Source: Microbacteriaceae bacterium | GTDB taxonomy: Bacteria > Actinomycetota > Actinomycetes > Actinomycetales > Microbacteriaceae | Length of the DNA stretch: 64,000 nt | Reading direction: 5' to 3' | NCBI GenBank assembly: GCA_031177985.1 | Contig: JAPSJW010000002.1 | Location: forward strand, 186,001-250,000 | Shown: in pieces, positions 1 to 7,128 of the stretch | Layout of the letters: every line of letters starts with the position of its first letter | How positions within the stretch are numbered: the first letter of the stretch is position 1 | Program-made: the position numbers and the translations under genes | Notes under the pieces: generated by a model | Seen by the model: only the letters and a program-made list of their open reading frames with translations | What the model was told of the DNA's origin: nothing | Database searches by the model: none

Positions 1-1191
1 CACCGCATCCGTGTCGGGCAGGGGCGACGCGTCCCGGCCGCGCAGGTCGGGGTGCGCCCGATGGAACACCGCGGGCACCACGAACCCGACCGCCGCGATG
101 ACCGCCGCAGCCCAGAAGCCGCCGTCGGGGCCGTAGCCGTCGATGAGGAACCCGGCGACGGCCGACCCGACGGCGGCGCCGATCAGCTGACCGGTGCCGA
201 CCCATCCGTAGGCCTCCGCCGTGTCACTGAACTTCACGCTCGCGGAGACGATCGCGAACATGACGGCGAGGGCGGGCGCGATGCACAGCCCGGCGATGAC
301 GAGGGCGAGGGAGAGCGACCAGAACTCCCACGCGAGGGCGGCGAGCACCGACCCGATGAAGATGACGAGCATGCGGCGGGCGAGCGCCCAGGGCCCGATC
401 GGGATGTGCCCGAAGGCGAATCCGCCGCCGAGCGAGGCGACGGCCCAGATCGCGAGCACGATGCCGGCCTCGGGGCCGTGGTCGCCGAAGGTCGCCACGA
501 CGGAGGCCTCGGTCGCCGCAGCCGCACCGACGAGCAGGAAGCCGACGACGGTCGCGAGCACCACGGGCGGCCGGCGCAGCACGGCTCCGAGGCGCCGCTT
601 CGAGCGGGGGATCCGCACCCGGCCGACCTCCGGCGAGGCGATGAACCAGGCGCCGCCCGCGATGAGGAAGAAGGCGGCGACGAGGATGCCGAGAACGGTC
701 GACACCTGCGTCGCGATGACGGTGATGACGACGGGTCCCGCGATCCAGATGAGCTCCTGCGCGGAGGCGTCGAGCGAGAAGAGCGGCGTGAGCTGCCTGG
801 AGGTCACCATCTTGGGATAGATCGTGCGGACGGCCGGCTGCACGGGTGGCTGACTGAGACCGCCCACCAGCCCGACGACCATGTATGCCCAGAGCGGCAT
901 GGGAGCCAGCGCGATCGTGAGCATCGACAGGGCGGCTATCGCGGTGGTGAGGATGAGCACGGGACGCATGCCCCAGACGCCCATCCACCGGCTGGTGAGC
1001 GGCCCGGCGACGGCCTGGCCGACGCTCGTCGCTGCGAGCACGAGGCCGGCGGCGCCGTACGATCCGAACACGAACTCGACGTGCAGCAGGTAGGCGAGCG
1101 AGAGCATTCCCGAGGGGAAACGGGCGGTCAGCTGGGCAGCGATGATCCGCGCCACGCCGGGCGTTCTCAACAGGCTGCCGTAGGTGCTCAC
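1..1191 (-). CDS. MFS transporter (C-terminus beyond window)
   Basis: This is a drug/metabolite exporter of the major facilitator superfamily, of which 397 codons are visible. The frame stays open to base 1, so the C-terminus lies outside the window. The protein begins VSTYGSLLRTPGVARI and then shows a run of hydrophobic helices. Between transmembrane segments 6 and 7 is a basic loop (RIPRSKRRL), as usual in 12-helix MFS proteins. I chose the GTG at 1191; a TAAGCT hexamer lies 9 nt upstream and could be a -10 for a near-leaderless transcript. The gene is divergent from the ribonucleotide reductase operon and shares its 242-bp control region. The substrate cannot be told from sequence. Confidence 0.85.
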   Translation of the reverse strand, partial: MSTYGSLLRTPGVARIIAAQLTARFPSGMLSLAYLLHVEFVFGSYGAAGLVLAATSVGQAVAGPLTSRWMGVWGMRPVLILTTAIAALSMLTIALAPMPLWAYMVVGLVGGLSQPPVQPAVRTIYPKMVTSRQLTPLFSLDASAQELIWIAGPVVITVIATQVSTVLGILVAAFFLIAGGAWFIASPEVGRVRIPRSKRRLGAVLRRPPVVLATVVGFLLVGAAAATEASVVATFGDHGPEAGIVLAIWAVASLGGGFAFGHIPIGPWALARRMLVIFIGSVLAALAWEFWSLSLALVIAGLCIAPALAVMFAIVSASVKFSDTAEAYGWVGTGQLIGAAVGSAVAGFLIDGYGPDGGFWAAAVIAAVGFVVPAVFHRAHPDLRGRDASPLPDTDAV

Positions 1192-1265
1192 GAAGGAACC
1201 AGCTTAGTCCGCGCTGAGCGCTCAGGAATGTGCTGGTCACGGGCCCGCAGACCCCGTGTCGGAGG

Positions 1266-1316
1266 TCCTCCACAGACTGTGGGGAAGTCCGCGGAGTTGT
1301 CCACACCTGTGGACGA
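1266..1316. promoter_or_regulatory. Cluster of four DnaA-box-like 9-mers in two palindromes
   Basis: Two back-to-back palindromes are present. TTGTCCACA at 1297-1305 faces TGTGGACGA at 1308-1316. TCCTCCACA at 1266-1274 faces TGTGGGGAA at 1278-1286. TTGTCCACA equals the DnaA-box form preferred in high-GC actinobacteria; the other three are one or two bases off. DnaA is known to control nrd operons in other bacteria, so a replication-linked input to the adjacent nrdA promoter is plausible. This is inference from sequence only. Confidence 0.5.
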
Positions 1317-1320
1317 CACG

Positions 1321-1368
1321 CCACTACATCTAGGGCCATTGCAATGTCGGTGGCCCGATATATAGTGA
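1321..1368. promoter_or_regulatory. Tandem NrdR boxes upstream of nrdA
   Basis: Two 16-bp NrdR-box-like elements, CCACTACATCTAGGGC (1321-1336) and GCCCGATATATAGTGA (1353-1368), lie 32 bp apart start to start. That is the three-turn spacing typical of NrdR operators. They bracket the -35 element and cover the -10 element of the predicted nrd promoter. This fits repression by the ATP-cone/zinc-ribbon repressor NrdR, whose gene is not in this window. Confidence 0.75.
1339..1366 (+). promoter_or_regulatory. Predicted nrdA promoter
   Basis: TTGCAA (1339-1344) and TATAGT (1361-1366) are separated by 16 bp and lie between and under the two NrdR boxes. The 5' leader to nrdA would be about 60 nt and ends with an AGGAG ribosome binding site at 1421-1425, 8 nt before the ATG. 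Confidence 0.5.
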
Positions 1369-1433
1369 TTCAACGCCCAGGCCGGGGGTCGATCCGACCG
1401 CAGTTCTGATGGGGAATTCGAGGAGTCCAACCG

Positions 1434-3914
1434 ATGTCGATCACTGTCGTCAAGCGCAACGGCGAGCGCGAGCCGTACGACGCCAACAAGATCAATCTGG
1501 CGATCGAGCACGCCACGCGCGGTCTCGACGAGAACGTCGCCTGGGTCACCCAGATCGCGACCGAGCTCGAGATCACCCTCTTCGACGGCATCACGACGCA
1601 GCAGCTCGACGAGGCCGTCATCCAGGTCGCGCTGCAGAACGTCAAGGACGACCCGGCGTTCGACACGGTCGCCGCCCGCCTCCTCCTCAAGACCATCTAC
1701 AAGCGCGTGCTCGGTGACTACGAGAACGAGGCCGAGCTGAAGGCGCTGCACGCGGCGCACTTCGCCCCCAACGTGACCCGCGGCGTCGACGAGGGCCTGC
1801 TCGACCCGCGCCTGACGACGATGTTCGACCTCGAGGAGCTCTCGCGCCACCTCGAGCCCGCGCACGACGAGCTGCTCAAGTACATCGGCGTCGTGACCCT
1901 CAACAACCGCTACGGCATCAAGGGCCGCAACGGCGACGCCCTCGAGGTGCCGCAGTACTTCTGGATGCGCATCGCCATGGGTCTCAGCCTCAACGAGGCC
2001 GACCCCACGAAGACCGCGATCGCGTTCTACGAGAAGATGTCCAAGCTCGAGTACCTCGCGGCGGGCTCCACCCTCGTCAACGCCGGCACGATCTACCCCC
2101 AGCTCGCGAACTGCTTCGTCATGGAGATGCAGGACGACATGGAGCACATCGCGAAGACGACCCGCGACGTGATGTGGCTCACCAAGGGCACCGGCGGCAT
2201 CGGCCTCTCGGTCACCAAGCTGCGCGCGCAGGGCTCGCCCATCCGCTCCAACAACACCGTGTCGACGGGCCCGATCCCGTTCATGCACACCATCGACTCC
2301 GTGCTGCGTGCCGTCAGTCGCGGCGGCAAGAAGTTCGGGGCGCTGTGCTTCTACATGGAGAACTGGCACCTCGACTTCCCCGAGTTCCTCGACCTGCGTC
2401 AGAACTCCGGTGACCCCTACCGCCGCACCCGTACCGCCAACACCGCGGTATGGATCAGCGACGAGTTCATGAAGCGCGTGCAGAACGACGACGACTGGTA
2501 CCTCTTCGACCCGCTCGAGGTCTCCGACCTCAACGAGCTCTACGGCGCGGAGTTCTCCAAGCGCTACGCGGAGTACGTCGCGATGGCCGAGTCCGGTCAG
2601 CTGCGGATGTTCAAGAAGATCGGCGCCCGCGAGCAGTTCAAGGCGATCCTGATCTCCCTCCAGACCACGAGCCACCCGTGGCTCACCTGGAAGGACACGA
2701 TCAACAACCGCGCGCTCAACAACAACACCGGCACGATCCACCTGTCGAACCTCTGCACCGAGATCACCCTCCCGCAGGACGTCGACAACGTGTCGGTCTG
2801 CAACCTCGCCTCGATCAACCTCTCCCAGCACCTGCTCGACAGCGGGCGCCTCGACTTCGAGAAGATCGAGCAGAGCGCCCGTCTCGCCGTGCGCCAGCTC
2901 GACAACCTGATCGACATCACCCGCTCGAGCGTCAAGGAGGCCGACCACTCCAACGAGCAGAACCGCGCCGTCGGACTCGGCGTCATGGGCTTCACGGATG
3001 TCGTCGAGAAGCTCGGTCTCTCCTACGAGAGCGAGGCGGCGTACGACCTGATCGACGAGATCATGGAGCACGTCTCGTACGCGGCCATCGACGAGTCGGC
3101 GAACCTCGCGCAGGAGCGCGGCGCCTACCCGAACTTCGAGGGCAGCCGCTGGTCGCAGGGCCTCGTGCCGCTCGATTCGATCGCGCTCACCGAGCAGGAC
3201 CGCGGCGTCGAGATCAAGGTCAACCGCAAGACCCGTCTCGACTGGGACGCCCTGCGCGCCAAGGTCAAGGGCGGAATGCGCAACGCGACGCTCATGGCGA
3301 TCGCGCCCACGGCATCCATCGGCCTCGTCGCCGGCACCACGCCCGGCCTCGACCCGCAGTTCTCGCAGATCTTCAGCCGCGCGACCTCGAACGGCAAGTT
3401 CCTCGAGGTCAACCGCAACCTCGTGAACGACCTGCAGAAGCTCGGCATCTGGGAGTCGACGCGCGAGGCGATCCTGCGCAGCCAGGGCGACATCCAGAAC
3501 GTCGCCGGCATCCCCGACGACATCAAGGAGGTGTACAAGACGAGCTTCCAGCTCTCGCCGTACGCCTTCCTCGAGGTCGCGGCTCGTGCGCAGAAGTGGA
3601 TCGACCAGGCGATCAGCCGCAACATGTACCTCGAGACGCGTGACCTCGGCGACATGATGGACATCTACTTCGCGGCGTGGGAGCGCGGCGTGAAGACCAC
3701 GTACTACCTGCACATGAAGCCGCGTCACACCGCCGAGCAGTCGACGGTCAAGGTCAACAAGACCGAGGAGATCAACCAGGGCGGGAAGCGCGGCTTCGGC
3801 GCTGCTGCATCCGTCTCGGCGGCCCCCGAGGCGGCGCCCGCCGCCCAGGCGGCCACCGCTCCCCGCCGCGGCTTCGGCTTCGGAGGCCTCACCCAGAAGG
3901 GCGACGCAGAATGA
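1434..3914 (+). CDS. nrdA: Ribonucleoside-diphosphate reductase, alpha subunit lacking its CxxC tail
   Basis: This is the large catalytic subunit of an aerobic class I ribonucleotide reductase (826 aa), which makes dNDPs from NDPs in the cytoplasm. An N-terminal ATP-cone (about residues 1-90) gives allosteric activity control. The active-site set is intact: C227, C441 in NLCTEI with E443, and C456 in SVCNLASINL. The radical-relay Tyr pair is Y757-Y758. After about residue 780 comes an Ala/Gly-rich linker containing two RGFG motifs, and the protein then stops at GDAE without the usual C-terminal cysteine pair. That pair is encoded by the overlapping micro-ORF that follows. AGGAG lies 8 nt before the ATG. 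The operon continues to nrdB. Confidence 0.97.
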   Translation: MSITVVKRNGEREPYDANKINLAIEHATRGLDENVAWVTQIATELEITLFDGITTQQLDEAVIQVALQNVKDDPAFDTVAARLLLKTIYKRVLGDYENEAELKALHAAHFAPNVTRGVDEGLLDPRLTTMFDLEELSRHLEPAHDELLKYIGVVTLNNRYGIKGRNGDALEVPQYFWMRIAMGLSLNEADPTKTAIAFYEKMSKLEYLAAGSTLVNAGTIYPQLANCFVMEMQDDMEHIAKTTRDVMWLTKGTGGIGLSVTKLRAQGSPIRSNNTVSTGPIPFMHTIDSVLRAVSRGGKKFGALCFYMENWHLDFPEFLDLRQNSGDPYRRTRTANTAVWISDEFMKRVQNDDDWYLFDPLEVSDLNELYGAEFSKRYAEYVAMAESGQLRMFKKIGAREQFKAILISLQTTSHPWLTWKDTINNRALNNNTGTIHLSNLCTEITLPQDVDNVSVCNLASINLSQHLLDSGRLDFEKIEQSARLAVRQLDNLIDITRSSVKEADHSNEQNRAVGLGVMGFTDVVEKLGLSYESEAAYDLIDEIMEHVSYAAIDESANLAQERGAYPNFEGSRWSQGLVPLDSIALTEQDRGVEIKVNRKTRLDWDALRAKVKGGMRNATLMAIAPTASIGLVAGTTPGLDPQFSQIFSRATSNGKFLEVNRNLVNDLQKLGIWESTREAILRSQGDIQNVAGIPDDIKEVYKTSFQLSPYAFLEVAARAQKWIDQAISRNMYLETRDLGDMMDIYFAAWERGVKTTYYLHMKPRHTAEQSTVKVNKTEEINQGGKRGFGAAASVSAAPEAAPAAQAATAPRRGFGFGGLTQKGDAE
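3895..3901 (+). promoter_or_regulatory. Ribosome binding site of the NrdA-tail micro-ORF
   Basis: AGAAGGG lies inside the last codons of nrdA, 9 nt before the ATG at 3911. A well-spaced Shine-Dalgarno sequence here supports independent or coupled initiation of the micro-ORF rather than an accidental frameshift in the sequence. Confidence 0.55.
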
Positions 3915-3991
3915 ACGAGCGCACCAGCTTCGAGGAGTACTACGTGCCGGTCGACCCGATGGACGACCTGCAGTGCGACAGCTGCCAGTGA
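3911..3991 (+). CDS. 26-aa micro-ORF encoding the redox-active CxxC tail of NrdA
   Basis: This short ORF starts with an ATGA overlap on the nrdA stop, in the -1 frame, and encodes 26 residues ending LQCDSCQ. The C22-x-x-C25-Q terminus looks like the swinging-arm tail that re-reduces the active site of ribonucleotide reductase alpha subunits; actinobacterial NrdA proteins typically end in a CxxCQ-type sequence. Because nrdA here stops right after a flexible linker, the micro-ORF looks like the detached tail. It could be made by coupled re-initiation (AGAAGGG at 3895-3901), or fused to NrdA by -1 frameshifting, although no classic slippery heptamer is visible. A sequencing indel is the dull alternative. 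Confidence 0.7.
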   Translation: MNERTSFEEYYVPVDPMDDLQCDSCQ

Positions 3992-4026
3992 TTTACCGCC
4001 TGACCACGAGAGAGAAGAACTGACGC

Positions 4027-5019
4027 ATGGGAATCCTCGGCACCGGGATCAAGGAGGGCCTCCTCCTCAAGCCCGTCACCTACAAGTGGGCCATGGACCT
4101 CTACGACCAGGCGGTCGCCAACACCTGGTTCCCCAACGAGATCCAGCTCGGTGAGGACATCGCCGACTTCAAGAAGATGACGGACGAGGAGCGCCACGCG
4201 ATCACGTTCCTCATGTCGTACTTCAACCCCAACGAGCTGCTCGTCAACAAGGCTCTCGCGTTCGGCGTCTACCCCTACATCAACGCTCCCGAGGCGCACC
4301 TCTACCTCGCGAAGCAGATGTGGGAGGAGGCGAACCACTGCATGTCGTTCGAGTACGTGCTCGAGACCTTCCCGATCGATCGCGACGAGGCCTACAACTC
4401 CCACATCGACGTGCCGTCGATGGCCCGCAAGGAGGAGTTCGAGGTCAAGTTCATCAAGCGGATGACGGAGGACACCCTCGACATCACCACGACCGAGGGC
4501 AAGAAGAACTTCATCCGCAACCTCGTCGCCTACAACATCATCCTCGAGGGGATCTGGTTCTACTCGGGCTTCATGGTCGCGCTGTCGTTCCGCCAGCGGA
4601 ACCTGCTGCGCAACTTCGGCTCGCTCGTCGACTGGATCGTGCGCGACGAGAGCCTGCACCTGAAGTTCGGCATCAACCTCATCCTCACCGTGCTCGACGA
4701 GAACCCCGACCTGCAGACCGAGGAGTTCGCTGCCGAGATCAAGCAGATGATCCTCGACGCCGTCGAGATGGAGGAGGCCTACAACCGCGACCTCCTGCCG
4801 AACGGCATCCTGGGCCTCAACGCCACGTACATCAACCAGTACGTGAAGTTCCTCGCCGACCGTCGTCTCGAGGAGCTCGGCTTCGGGCCGCACTACAACG
4901 TCTCGAACCCGGCGAAGTGGATGGCAGCGGCGAACGACACCCTGCAGCTGGTCAACTTCTTCGAGTCGACGAACACCTCGTACGAGTCGAACGCGTCGGC
5001 GACCACCGCCGCGCGGTGA
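4027..5019 (+). CDS. nrdB: Ribonucleotide reductase beta subunit, class Ic type
   Basis: This radical-generating subunit (330 aa) partners NrdA. The six metal ligands can be placed by their spacing: E70, E101, H104, E174, E208 and H211. The position four residues after H104, which is the tyrosyl radical (Y122) in Escherichia coli, is F108. The first ligand is Glu, not Asp. Phe at the radical site plus Glu as first ligand is the signature of the Chlamydia-type class Ic enzyme, which uses a Mn/Fe cofactor in place of the Tyr radical. The C-terminal NSYES-like tail would dock to the alpha subunit. The purine-rich stretch GAGAGAAG upstream of the ATG is the likely ribosome binding site. Confidence 0.96.
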   Translation: MGILGTGIKEGLLLKPVTYKWAMDLYDQAVANTWFPNEIQLGEDIADFKKMTDEERHAITFLMSYFNPNELLVNKALAFGVYPYINAPEAHLYLAKQMWEEANHCMSFEYVLETFPIDRDEAYNSHIDVPSMARKEEFEVKFIKRMTEDTLDITTTEGKKNFIRNLVAYNIILEGIWFYSGFMVALSFRQRNLLRNFGSLVDWIVRDESLHLKFGINLILTVLDENPDLQTEEFAAEIKQMILDAVEMEEAYNRDLLPNGILGLNATYINQYVKFLADRRLEELGFGPHYNVSNPAKWMAAANDTLQLVNFFESTNTSYESNASATTAAR

Positions 5020-5522
5020 CGACGGAGCCGACGACGCTCGACGTCGCGCGGGTCGACTGGCTCGACCCGCGCGCCGTCGCGCTCCGCACCGCGATGGATG
5101 CGGAGACCAGCGCCATCTACGCCGAGGTGGCCCGCACCCGCACCCCCGAGCAGCTGGGCGAGGTGGAGCGCGCCCTCACCATCGACCCGCGGACGATCGC
5201 GACGACGATCGTGCTCGAGGCCGGCGGCGAGCCGGTCGCGCACGGCGCGCTGCGGCCGTGGGGCGACGGCTTCGAGGTGAAGAAGGTGTTCGTGTCGCCC
5301 TCCGTCCGCGGACGCGGGGTCGCCCAGCGCATCATGACCGAGCTCGAGAACGTCGCACGGGAGCTGGGCGCTCGTGAGCTCGTGCTGCAGACGGGCGAGC
5401 TGCTCACGACCGCCGTGCGACTCTACGAGCGCCTCGGGTACGAGCGCATCCCCGTCTTCGAGCCCTATCGCGTCATGGCGGATGCGGTGTGCATGCGCAA
5501 GGTGCTGGCCCCCGCCGCCTGA
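5016..5522 (+). CDS. GNAT family N-acetyltransferase
   Basis: This 168-aa acetyl-CoA-dependent acetyltransferase has the GNAT motif A region VKKVFVSPSVRGRGVAQRI (about residues 86-106) and the C-terminal LYERLGYERI segment. The GTG start overlaps the nrdB stop (GTGA), so it is probably translated by coupling as the last gene of the nrd operon. No Shine-Dalgarno sequence is visible. An in-frame ATG at 5094 would remove the N-terminal 26 residues, including the DPRAVALR strand, which is commonly kept in this subfamily. The substrate is unknown. Confidence 0.8.
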   Translation: MTTEPTTLDVARVDWLDPRAVALRTAMDAETSAIYAEVARTRTPEQLGEVERALTIDPRTIATTIVLEAGGEPVAHGALRPWGDGFEVKKVFVSPSVRGRGVAQRIMTELENVARELGARELVLQTGELLTTAVRLYERLGYERIPVFEPYRVMADAVCMRKVLAPAA

Positions 5523-5535
5523 TCCGCCAGACGCC

Positions 5536-5557
5536 GGTCGAGTAGCGCCCTTCGACC
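5536..5557. repeat. Small hairpin with GGTCGAGTAGC core
   Basis: GGTCGA (5536-5541) pairs with TCGACC (5552-5557) between the convergent acetyltransferase and aldo/keto reductase genes. The 11-mer GGTCGAGTAGC recurs at 41491-41501, also just after a plus-strand gene. It resembles the arm of a short repeat I recall as common in Microbacteriaceae intergenic DNA. It may also act as a weak bidirectional terminator. Confidence 0.35.
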
Positions 5558-5567
5558 GACGGTCCCG

Positions 5568-6515
5568 TCACCCCTCCGCCTCGTCGAGCCTCCGCCGCAG
5601 CTCCTCGGGCAGCACGAGCTGCACGCCCTCCAGGGCGGCCTCGAGCTGGTGGAGCTTGCTGCCGCCGAGGATCGGCGTGATCGCGGGGGAGTGCCCGACC
5701 AGCCAGGCGAGCACCACCTGACCGCGTGTCGCGCCGAGCTCCCGCGCCACCTCGTCGAGCACGGCGAGACGCCGCGTCGTTCCCGGATGGTCGTACACGT
5801 CGTCGATCGGCTTCTCGGGGTTGTCGTACGCGCCGGCCAGGAGCGGCGTGTAGGCCCAGATGTCGAGACTCTCCTCCGCGGCCAGGTCGAGCAGCTCGTC
5901 GTCGAGCATGCCGAAGCGGTGGTTCTGCCCCTCCACCACTCTCCCTGGGCGCGGGGAGAGGTAGCTGTAGCTGTGCTGCACGGAGTCGACAGGGCGCAGC
6001 CCGCTCGTCAGGGCGTGCTGTCTGGCGCGTTCCACGCGCCACGCCGGGTGATTCGAGGTGCCCACCCGCTCGGTGATGCCCTCGGCGACGAGCGAGCCCA
6101 GCGCATCCGCCGTCTGCTCGATCGGCACTCGCCGGTCCTCCATGTGGGCCCAGAGCAGGTCGACCCGGTCGACCCCGAGCCGGCGCAGGCTCCCCTCGGT
6201 AGCCGAACGCACGACGGATGCGCTGAGCCCCTCGCGCGATGCGGGCCAGTCGTCCCGGCGCAACGGTTCGGCGCCGACCTTCGTGCTGAGCTTCACGCGA
6301 TCCCGCACGCCGGGCCGGGCGCGCAGCCAGCGTCCGAGGAGTTCCTCGCTCTGGCCGCCGAAACCGGAGTCGCTGGCCCAGAAGGAGTAGCAGTCGGCCG
6401 TGTCGATCCATTCGCCGCCCGCGTCAACGAAGCGGTCGAGCAGGTCGAAGGAGGTCTTCTCGTCGATGCGGGTTCCGAACATCATCGCGCCGAGCGCGAG
6501 GTTGATTGCTGTCAT
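5568..6515 (-). CDS. Aldo/keto reductase
   Basis: This 315-aa NADPH-dependent (beta/alpha)8 oxidoreductase has the catalytic tetrad D38, Y43, K79 and H124. The cofactor end carries ITPILGGSK near residues 280-290. The physiological carbonyl substrate is unknown. The gene is divergent from a MerR regulator, and its promoter has the 19-bp spacer with a central palindrome that MerR proteins untwist. It is therefore probably induced by that regulator, perhaps in response to an electrophile or aldehyde. The predicted -10 (GAAGAT) ends 6 nt before the ATG, so the transcript is probably leaderless. Confidence 0.92.
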   Translation of the reverse strand: MTAINLALGAMMFGTRIDEKTSFDLLDRFVDAGGEWIDTADCYSFWASDSGFGGQSEELLGRWLRARPGVRDRVKLSTKVGAEPLRRDDWPASREGLSASVVRSATEGSLRRLGVDRVDLLWAHMEDRRVPIEQTADALGSLVAEGITERVGTSNHPAWRVERARQHALTSGLRPVDSVQHSYSYLSPRPGRVVEGQNHRFGMLDDELLDLAAEESLDIWAYTPLLAGAYDNPEKPIDDVYDHPGTTRRLAVLDEVARELGATRGQVVLAWLVGHSPAITPILGGSKLHQLEAALEGVQLVLPEELRRRLDEAEG

Positions 6516-6521
6516 GCCGCC

Positions 6522-6552
6522 ATCTTCAGACCTGGAGCGCGCTCCAGTTCAA
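6522..6552 (-). promoter_or_regulatory. MerR-type promoter with 19-bp spacer and palindrome
   Basis: Read on the minus strand, -35 TTGAAC (6547-6552) and -10 GAAGAT (6522-6527) are separated by 19 bp. The spacer is centred on the perfect palindrome CTGGAGCGCGCTCCAG (6532-6547). An over-long spacer with a central dyad is the hallmark of MerR-activated promoters. The start of the divergent merR-like gene is only 14 bp beyond the dyad, so autoregulation is likely. Confidence 0.65.
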
Positions 6553-6560
6553 GAGGCAGA

Positions 6561-6965
6561 ATGAGGTTCATGACGACGTACACGCCCGCCGAGGTCGCCG
6601 AGCGCACCGGCTTCAGTCTGGACACCCTCCGCTACTACGAGAAGGCCGGGGTCATGGACGCCGTCGGCCGGACCGCGGGCGGCCGGCGCGCCTACACCGA
6701 GCAGGACGTCGAATGGCTGGGGCTCGTGCGCTGCCTGCGCGACACGGGGATGCCGATCGCCGCGCTGAAGCGCTACGCCGAGCTGTGCCGCGACGCCGAC
6801 ACACTGGACGAGCGGCTCGCACTGCTCGAGGAGCACGATCGCGAAGTGCAGGAGTCGATCGACGCGTTGCTGCTGCAACAGGCGCGGCTGCGGGAGAAGG
6901 TCGCGTGGTATCGGTCCCAGGGGGCGTCGGCCGAGCGGCATCTCGCGCTGTCGGTGCTCCGGTAG
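6561..6965 (+). CDS. MerR family transcriptional regulator
   Basis: This 134-aa protein has an N-terminal winged helix (YTPAEVAERTGFSLDTLRYY, about residues 6-25), a second helix-turn-helix wing, and a C-terminal dimerisation coiled coil (LEEHDREVQESIDALLLQ). There is no cysteine cluster for metal sensing, so it is closer to the aldehyde or redox-related MerR branch found next to aldo/keto reductases. ATG 6561 has AAGAGG 4 nt upstream; ATG 6570 is an alternative start that removes three residues. It is divergent from the reductase and shares the palindrome at 6532-6547. Confidence 0.88.
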   Translation: MRFMTTYTPAEVAERTGFSLDTLRYYEKAGVMDAVGRTAGGRRAYTEQDVEWLGLVRCLRDTGMPIAALKRYAELCRDADTLDERLALLEEHDREVQESIDALLLQQARLREKVAWYRSQGASAERHLALSVLR

Positions 6966-6966
6966 C

Positions 6967-7000
6967 GGTTTCGGCCGGCCGAAGATCGGTCGACCGAAAC
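6967..7000. repeat. Inverted repeat GTTTCGG/CCGAAAC after merR
   Basis: GTTTCGG (6968-6974) and CCGAAAC (6994-7000) flank two inner palindromes, TTCGGCCGGCCGAA (6970-6983) and GGTCGACC (6988-6995). It begins 3 bp after the merR-like stop codon and could terminate transcription, but no T run follows. The GGTTTCGG core recurs in the palindromes at 56749-56810 and 58306-58504. Confidence 0.45.
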
Positions 7001-7128
7001 ACTGAGCGTTCGTTGGCGCTCATGGACTTCCGTGACGCCCGGGTGTAAACCCAGCACAGAGGGGCACCGCAGCGCCTGGGCGGCGCGGCGTGGATCAGGA
7101 GCCAGTCCTTCGGAACCAGGGGCTGGCC

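Noticed and set aside
1188-3728. Very long minus-strand open frame opposite nrdA
   Set aside because: It is a GC-codon shadow: its translation is a low-complexity mix of Arg, Glu, Val, Leu and Asp with no domains, whereas nrdA is unmistakable. The same applies to the long minus-strand frame opposite mfd (59375-62752) and to others opposite real genes.
3880-3914. Classic -1 slippery heptamer joining nrdA to its micro-ORF
   Set aside because: No X-XXY-YYZ heptamer is present near the overlap (reads CAG AAG GGC GAC GCA GAA TGA). Re-initiation with the AGAAGGG site is the simpler explanation, though frameshifting is not excluded.
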